Below are positions 6,285 through 10,000 of a DNA stretch of 10,000 nt, piece by piece. The stretch lies in the NCBI GenBank assembly GCA_027314845.1, contig DAHVAA010000044.1:1-10000 (forward strand), in the 5' to 3' direction. Position 1 is the first letter of the stretch. Each line of letters begins with the position of its first letter. The notes under the pieces are model-generated. The model did not search any database. It had not been told where the DNA came from and saw only the letters and a list, made by a program, of their open reading frames with translations. The position numbers and the translations under genes were made by a program. Source of the DNA: Thermoplasmata archaeon. GTDB taxonomy: Archaea; Thermoplasmatota; Thermoplasmata; UBA184.

Positions 6285-6997
6285 ACCCACGCGCCGGCCC
6301 CGACGAGGGCGAATCCCGCGACGAGGATCGCCGCGAGCGCCCAATCGAACCCGGAGCCTTGGATGTAGATCGCGGTCTCAGGGGTCACCCCCGAGACGCC
6401 GAGCACCGAGAGGTTCAGGGTGACGCTGCCGTTCGGCAGCTCGGTCGCGGCCAGCCAGGTCAAGGTAGAGAACCACCCTCGGGACTCGAGCCGGTAGCTG
6501 GTCCCGTTCGTCGCAAGGGCGAACGCGACCGCGGTTCGGACGGCGAACGCGCCGCTCGGTGTCGACGTCGAGCTCCTCAGTCCGATCGACCCTGCGACCG
6601 TGGCCCCGGAAGCGATCGGGCCGAGCGAGACGTTCTCCGTCTCCCCCGAGCTCGTCGCGGTGGTGAGCAGCGGCGCCCCGGCCACCGGAAGGAGGGAGGA
6701 GGCGTTCCCCGGGAACTGATTGAACGCGTACACGGCGAAGGTCACGACCACCCCGGCGAGGCCGCTCGATAGGGGGTCGGAGACCGTGAACGTCACCGTT
6801 CCTGACGCCCCCGGTGTGAGCGCGGGGGCGGAGAGATTCCCGAGGAAGTCCCGGTCGAGGGCGATCGGGAGGGGAGGGTAGGCGCTCGCCGCGGCCGTCG
6901 GCGCGAATCCGAGACCGAGCAGGAGCAACGCGCCGAGCAGGACCGCGGCGGCCCTGCGGTCGGGGCCTCCCCGACGAAAGCGGACGGACCTAGGCAC
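6242..6997 (-). CDS. Secreted, C-terminally membrane-anchored surface protein with N-glycosylation sequons
   Basis: I assign no enzymatic function. The 251-residue protein starts at GTG 6997, which overlaps the peptidase stop by 8 bases; an in-frame ATG at 7087 lies deep inside the peptidase gene and is not used. A basic N-region (RFRRGGPDRR) is followed by a hydrophobic core at about 16-31 and an Ala-rich cleavage region (TAAASA, near residue 39), a Sec signal peptide. The exposed domain of ~175 residues is Ser/Thr/Gly/Val-rich and beta-type; LTPGASGTVTFTVSD resembles CARDB or S-layer-associated domains. It has six N-x-S/T sequons (Asn54, 98, 122, 164, 189, 195). One transmembrane helix at about 218-239 is followed by a short Arg-rich tail, so the protein is anchored with its bulk outside. 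It is the last gene of an operon with a BlaI-type repressor and an M48 peptidase. Its 3' end overlaps that of the reductase gene. Confidence 0.8.
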   Translation of the reverse strand: MPRSVRFRRGGPDRRAAAVLLGALLLLGLGFAPTAAASAYPPLPIALDRDFLGNLSAPALTPGASGTVTFTVSDPLSSGLAGVVVTFAVYAFNQFPGNASSLLPVAGAPLLTTATSSGETENVSLGPIASGATVAGSIGLRSSTSTPSGAFAVRTAVAFALATNGTSYRLESRGWFSTLTWLAATELPNGSVTLNLSVLGVSGVTPETAIYIQGSGFDWALAAILVAGFALVGAGAWVYFRRGPGSRSGAR

Positions 6998-7886
6998 CGA
7001 CGTCCTCCGGGAACCGTCCGCTCTCGGCGAGCTGGACGAGCCGCCGGATCCGTTCGAGGGTCTCCTCCCGGCCGCGCCGACCCCCAATCCCGAGGAGGCC
7101 GGGGAGGCCTCTCGCCGAAGCGGGAGCGAGCCGGAGCGCCTTGTAGAGCGCGCGGGCGAGGACGCGAGGCCGGCCGGTGAGCTCGACCGAGTGGAGGTCC
7201 GCGCGGAACTCCTCGCGCCGGGACAATGCGTTCGCGAGGAGGGCGAGGATAGGGTCCCAACGCATCATCCGCGAGAGGGTCCGGAAGAACGTGAGGTAGC
7301 GGCCGTCCAGGTCCTGGACATGGCCGAGCTCGTGGCCGAGGACGGCCTCCCACTCCAGCGGCGTGAGCTCGGCGAGAAGTCCCTCGGAGACCAACACCAC
7401 GTCCCGACGGCGAAAGAGCCGGTGGTCGCCCCGTTCGAACAAGGAGAAGGTGAACGCTTCCACGCGGTCCGAATCGAAGACCCAGAGGTCGGGAGTCGAC
7501 CCCCACACCGCTACCCCGGCCGGCCAGGCGAGCGCCCGCGGCCGCAGGAGGAGGAGAAAGCCGCGGCCGACCGCTTGGCTGAGCAGGAAGGCGAGGAGGA
7601 AGACCAGGAAGGCGCCGGCCGCTCCGATGAGCCACACCGTGAGGAACTGCTCGTCGAAGATCGTCAGGGGCGCGGCGACCAGGCGGAGCACCGCGTTCCA
7701 TCCCCCGTTCGCGAGCACCCAGGCGAGGACGGTCGTGGCGAGGAGCGCCCAGACCCCGAGGAAGACGGCCGCCAGGCGGAACACGACCCGCGATTCGGAC
7801 CGCCGGTAAGTGGCCAGGAGGGCCGTTCCCAGACCGATCCAGACGAGGATCGGGAGGTACGTCAGGCCGAGAATGCCCACGCTCAT
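6990..7886 (-). CDS. Membrane-embedded M48-type zinc metallopeptidase (HtpX/BlaR1-like)
   Basis: The 298-residue protein has three predicted transmembrane helices in its N-terminal part (about 5-26, 36-58 and 82-105). The zinc-peptidase motif is HELGH at 185-189, with Glu186 as catalytic base. The third zinc ligand is probably Glu226 in EEFRAD (225-230). The context LTPLEWEAVLGHELGHVQD is typical of M48/M56 gluzincins, and the segment WVFDSDRVEAFTFS before it matches the usual substrate-groove strand. No membrane helix is evident after the HELGH motif, unlike in HtpX. The active site is expected on the cytoplasmic side. The gene follows a BlaI-type repressor by 17 bases and overlaps the next gene by 8. 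The order resembles BlaI-BlaR1, where the peptidase inactivates the repressor after a signal. That functional link is inference, and there is no penicillin-binding sensor domain here. It could also be a quality-control protease. Confidence 0.88.
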   Translation of the reverse strand: MSVGILGLTYLPILVWIGLGTALLATYRRSESRVVFRLAAVFLGVWALLATTVLAWVLANGGWNAVLRLVAAPLTIFDEQFLTVWLIGAAGAFLVFLLAFLLSQAVGRGFLLLLRPRALAWPAGVAVWGSTPDLWVFDSDRVEAFTFSLFERGDHRLFRRRDVVLVSEGLLAELTPLEWEAVLGHELGHVQDLDGRYLTFFRTLSRMMRWDPILALLANALSRREEFRADLHSVELTGRPRVLARALYKALRLAPASARGLPGLLGIGGRRGREETLERIRRLVQLAESGRFPEDVGA

Positions 7887-7903
7887 GAGCGTGACGAGCG
7901 AGC

Positions 7904-8263
7904 TCAGTCGAGACCGAGCCGCCGCCGGAGCGCCCGCTCCTGAGACGGGTCGAGTTTCGCGATCTCCTCGTTCAGATGAACGACCCCTGCCGGACCGAAT
8001 GTGGCCACGACGCCCCGCAGGAGGTTCACGAGGTATTTCTGCTCGACGTCTCCCGGCCGGTAGACGTACCGCTCGCCGCCGCGGCAGGTCTCTCGGCGCC
8101 GCCGGACGAGGCCTTTTTCGTGCAGGCGTGAGAGGATCGTCGCGACGGTCGTGTACGCGACACGGACCCCCTGCCGTTCGAGCTGGCGCCGGACGTCGCG
8201 GGCGGGGCCTTCCTTCAGCTCACGGAGGGCGGCGAGGACCTCCGTCTCCAGTGACCCCAGCAT
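7904..8263 (-). CDS. BlaI/MecI/CopY-family winged-helix transcriptional repressor
   Basis: The 119-residue protein matches the family length. Its N-terminal winged helix (about 1-70) opens with LGSLETEVLAALRE and contains the recognition-helix segment AYTTVATILSRLHEKGLV at 36-53, close to the TTV-x-T-hydrophobic-L-x-R-L-x-x-KG-hydrophobic-hydrophobic signature of BlaI/MecI. The wing follows with Arg-rich residues and RYVYRP. The C-terminal helices (about 73-115) would form the dimer interface. Members bind inverted repeats at their own promoters and are inactivated by a membrane peptidase or, in CopY, by metal. The CopY cysteine-rich C-terminus is absent. It is the first gene of an operon with the M48 peptidase and a surface protein. 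A TATA-like box and a 6+6 inverted repeat lie just upstream, suggesting autoregulation. The regulated signal is unknown. Confidence 0.9.
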   Translation of the reverse strand: MLGSLETEVLAALRELKEGPARDVRRQLERQGVRVAYTTVATILSRLHEKGLVRRRRETCRGGERYVYRPGDVEQKYLVNLLRGVVATFGPAGVVHLNEEIAKLDPSQERALRRRLGLD

Positions 8264-8267
8264 CCCG

Positions 8268-8285
8268 CGCTCGGGCGAACGAGCG
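8268..8285 (-). promoter_or_regulatory. Inverted repeat at the BlaI-type gene start, candidate operator
   Basis: CGCTCG and CGAGCG are perfect 6-base arms separated by six bases (GGCGAA on the plus strand). They lie 5 bases upstream of the repressor start codon and over the transcription start predicted from the TATA-like box at 8295-8306. BlaI-family proteins bind inverted repeats at this kind of position. The sequence does not resemble the TACA/TGTA operators of bacterial BlaI or MecI, so the assignment rests on position and symmetry. Confidence 0.35.
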
Positions 8286-8294
8286 AAGGGGGCG

Positions 8295-8306
8295 CCTTAA
8301 TAGATA
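8295..8306 (-). promoter_or_regulatory. TATA box for the repressor-peptidase-surface protein operon
   Basis: Read on the minus strand this is TATCTATTAAGG, the most A/T-rich stretch of the region. It is centred about 37 bases before the ATG at 8263, so a short leader of about 10 bases is expected, which the candidate operator covers. Confidence 0.5.
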
Positions 8307-8316
8307 GGTCCCACGC

Positions 8317-8335
8317 GAACGAACCAGTTCGAACC
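8317..8335. repeat. GAAC/GTTC inverted and direct repeats in the divergent promoter region
   Basis: GAACGAACCAGTTCGAACC contains three GAAC units and one GTTC. The core CGAAC-CA-GTTCG (8320-8331) is a 5-base inverted repeat, and GTTCGAAC (8327-8334) is a perfect 8-base palindrome. It lies upstream of the repressor operon's TATA box and about 90 bases upstream of the cystathionine beta-synthase promoter. It could be a regulator-binding site for either direction. Confidence 0.3.
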
Positions 8336-8417
8336 GGACGTACCTTCCGGCCTTTCACGGCGTCGCTTGTCGACCCCTTCCTGGGCGAGGTCCCGACGAC
8401 CGTTCCCCCCGAGAAGA

Positions 8418-8424
8418 GTTAATG
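8418..8424 (+). promoter_or_regulatory. TATA box for the cystathionine beta-synthase gene
   Basis: GTTAATG, preceded by purine-rich GAGAAGA that could serve as a BRE, is centred 27 bases before the ATG at 8448. This spacing indicates a leaderless transcript. It also argues against the earlier in-frame start at 8367. Confidence 0.5.
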
Positions 8425-8447
8425 CGCGGGTTCGGTTCGCTCGGAAC

Positions 8448-9848
8448 ATGCCTCCCGGCCGTCCGATCGCCGAGAACGTTCTCGAGCTCGTGGGCCGGAC
8501 CCCCCTCATCCCGCTCCATCGGGTCGTCCAGGGGCTCCCGTACCGGGTCCTCGCGAAGCTCGAGTTCCTCAATCCGGGCGGGTCGGTCAAGGACCGCATC
8601 GGCGCCAGCATGGTCGCGGAGGCCGAACGGAACGGCCAGTTGAAGCCGGGGGGGACGATCGTGGAGGCGACGAGCGGCAACACGGGGGTCGGCCTTGCGC
8701 TCGTGGCCGCGGTACGCGGGTACCGGATCGTCTTTGTGATCCCTGACAAGATGAGCTCGGAGAAGATCCGACTCCTCCGGGCGTACGGAGCTCGCGTCGT
8801 CGTGACGCCGTCCGGTGTGCCGCCCGAGCACCCGATGAGCCATTACTCCGACGCGAAGCGGCTCGCCCAGGAGATCCCCGACGCCTACTACCCCAACCAG
8901 TCCGAGAACCAGGGTAACCCCGACGCGCACTACCGGACCACGGGGCCCGAGATCGACGAGGACGTCGGCGCGGCGCTCGGGGCGGTGGTCGGCACGGTGG
9001 GGACGGGCGGAACGATGAGCGGGGTCGGTCGCTACTTCAAAGAGCACCGTTCGAGCGTGCGGATCGTCGCGGTCGATCCCCAAGGCTCGGTCCTCGGTCC
9101 GTACTTTCGTACGCGGTCCGTGCCGCCGGCCGTACCGTACCTGGTCGAGGGGATCGGGGAGGACATGATCCCGAGGTCGATCCACTTCCAGTACATGGAT
9201 GAGTTCGTGGACGTGAACGACCGCGAGTCGTTCCTGATGGCCCGCCGCCTCGCGCGCGAGGAGGGGTTGTTCGTCGGGGGCTCGGCGGGGTCTGCGGTCG
9301 CCGGCGCGGTCCGCTGGCTCTCGGGCCGGCCGATTCCCGAGGGGGCGACGGTCGTCGTGATCCTCCCCGACTCCGGCGACCGCTACCTCTCGAAGTTCTA
9401 CTCCGACGACTGGATGCGGGAGAAAGGGTTCCTCGACGTCGGAGCGACCGCCCGAGCGCTTCTCGATCGCAAGGGACCGACGCCGGCGCTCGTCTCGGTC
9501 GAGCCGACAACGGTCGTTCGGGAAGCCCTCTCGCTCCTTCGGCACCACGAGATCTCCCAGATGCCGGTCCTGGCGGGCGCGCGGAACGCGGGGAGCCTTC
9601 AGGAGGAGGAGGTCTTACGACGCTGCCTCGCCGACGAGACGGTCTTCGAGCGGTCGGTCTCGACCGTGCTCTCCGCCCCGTTCAGCGAGATCCCGGCCGA
9701 CGCGTCGGTCGGCGAGGTGCTCCACCGGCTCAAGGAGGATAGCGCGCTGCTGGTCCGAGACCCGGCGACCGGCGCGGCCGTCGGGGTGCTGACCCGCCAC
9801 GACCTGCTCGGGTTCCTCTCGGAGGAGGAGAGCGGCCATGCGCTTTGA
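8448..9848 (+). CDS. cbs: Cystathionine beta-synthase with C-terminal CBS-domain pair
   Basis: A PLP-dependent beta-replacement enzyme that would condense homocysteine with serine (or an activated serine) to cystathionine. The 466-residue protein has the PLP lysine in PGGSVKDRIG (Lys48), the substrate-binding loop EATSGNTG (73-80), the phosphate-binding loop GTVGTGGT (182-189) and LPDSGDRYLSKFYSDDWM (306-323). The SDxWM ending is typical of cystathionine beta-synthases rather than plain cysteine synthases. Residues from about 340 form a Bateman module of two CBS motifs (HHEISQMPVL at 366-375; AVGVLTRHDLLGFL at 444-457), a possible allosteric sensor of an adenosyl ligand such as SAM. The start at 8448 is chosen over 8367 because family similarity begins there and a TATA box lies 27 bases upstream. 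The gene overlaps the following PLP-enzyme gene by 11 bases. O-phosphoserine sulfhydrylase is the main alternative activity. Confidence 0.92.
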   Translation: MPPGRPIAENVLELVGRTPLIPLHRVVQGLPYRVLAKLEFLNPGGSVKDRIGASMVAEAERNGQLKPGGTIVEATSGNTGVGLALVAAVRGYRIVFVIPDKMSSEKIRLLRAYGARVVVTPSGVPPEHPMSHYSDAKRLAQEIPDAYYPNQSENQGNPDAHYRTTGPEIDEDVGAALGAVVGTVGTGGTMSGVGRYFKEHRSSVRIVAVDPQGSVLGPYFRTRSVPPAVPYLVEGIGEDMIPRSIHFQYMDEFVDVNDRESFLMARRLAREEGLFVGGSAGSAVAGAVRWLSGRPIPEGATVVVILPDSGDRYLSKFYSDDWMREKGFLDVGATARALLDRKGPTPALVSVEPTTVVREALSLLRHHEISQMPVLAGARNAGSLQEEEVLRRCLADETVFERSVSTVLSAPFSEIPADASVGEVLHRLKEDSALLVRDPATGAAVGVLTRHDLLGFLSEEESGHAL

Positions 9849-10000
9849 TACTCGCCTTATCCACGACGCCCAGCCGCCGGACCCCCTCACCGGCGCCGTG
9901 AACCCCCCGGTCTACCTGTCGAGTACGTTCCGGCAAAAGGCCCCGAACGTCCACTCCGGGTACGTTTACAGCCGCAGCGGCAATCCGACGCGGGCGGTCC
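9838..10000 (+). CDS. Cystathionine gamma-lyase/gamma-synthase family enzyme, N-terminal part, cut by window edge
   Basis: The frame opens with ATG at 9838, overlaps the end of the cystathionine beta-synthase gene by 11 bases, and runs off the right edge after 54 codons. The protein begins MRFDTRLIHDAQPPDP and continues with GAVNPPVYLSSTF and YVYSRSGNPTRA. These are the N-terminal signature of Cys/Met-metabolism PLP enzymes, where Tyr and Arg of the YxYSRxxNPT motif bind the PLP phosphate of the neighbouring subunit. Gamma-lyase, gamma-synthase, beta-lyase and sulfhydrylase members share this region, so the reaction cannot be fixed from the part seen. Next to a cystathionine beta-synthase, a gamma-lyase completing cysteine synthesis from homocysteine is the likeliest role. 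The overlap implies co-transcription and coupled translation. Confidence 0.88.
   Translation, partial: MRFDTRLIHDAQPPDPLTGAVNPPVYLSSTFRQKAPNVHSGYVYSRSGNPTRAV

Noticed and set aside
6998..7087. Upstream in-frame ATG start at 7087 for the surface-protein gene
   Set aside because: It would bury the signal peptide behind 30 charged Ser/Gly-rich residues and lies inside the peptidase gene. GTG 6997 gives a normal signal peptide and an 8-base coupling overlap.
7191..7943. 250-codon plus-strand open frame opposite the peptidase gene
   Set aside because: Extremely Glu/Arg/Pro-rich product typical of an antisense shadow of a membrane protein; it crosses the real operon junction.
8355..9548. 397-codon minus-strand open frame opposite the cystathionine beta-synthase gene
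   Set aside because: Product is Arg/His/Asp-rich without domain features, while the plus strand encodes an intact enzyme with all catalytic motifs.

Overview
This is a very GC-rich stretch (exact value not computed) of a densely packed archaeal genome. The archaeal assignment rests on four genes. These are a full-length archaeosine-type tRNA-guanine transglycosylase with a PUA domain, a Kae1 subunit of KEOPS, a family 5 uracil-DNA glycosylase, and a geranylgeranyl reductase of the kind that saturates archaeal ether lipids. Most genes lack Shine-Dalgarno sites and instead have a TATA-like box about 24-30 bases before the start codon, which suggests leaderless transcripts. The presence of a cystathionine beta-synthase and cystathionine lyase/synthase pair, together with high GC, is compatible with an uncultivated Thermoplasmatota-like lineage; that placement is inference.

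Layout. Positions 1-222 (minus strand) hold the N-terminus of a small repetitive beta-rich protein resembling polymer-forming (bactofilin-like) proteins, cut by the window edge. A divergent promoter region follows. A plus-strand block then runs from 335 to 6284: uracil-DNA glycosylase; tgtA (ATGA overlap with the glycosylase); an unknown 76-residue protein; kae1, not fused to the Bud32 kinase; a small P-loop kinase of unknown substrate; and a geranylgeranyl reductase. Two of these genes act on tRNA (archaeosine at position 15, t6A at position 37).

A minus-strand operon (8263 down to 6242) encodes a BlaI/MecI-type winged-helix repressor, a membrane-embedded M48-type zinc metallopeptidase, and a secreted, membrane-anchored protein rich in N-glycosylation sequons. 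The order recalls the bacterial BlaI-BlaR1 sensor/repressor pair, with a surface protein in place of a beta-lactamase. Its last gene overlaps the 3' end of the reductase gene tail to tail by 43 bases.

The 184-base region 8264-8447 is a divergent promoter region with two inverted repeats. To its right, on the plus strand, lie a cystathionine beta-synthase fused to a CBS-domain pair and the start of a cystathionine gamma-lyase/synthase gene, overlapping by 11 bases. Together they suggest a transsulfuration operon that continues beyond the window. No tRNA, rRNA, CRISPR array, insertion sequence or pseudogene was seen.
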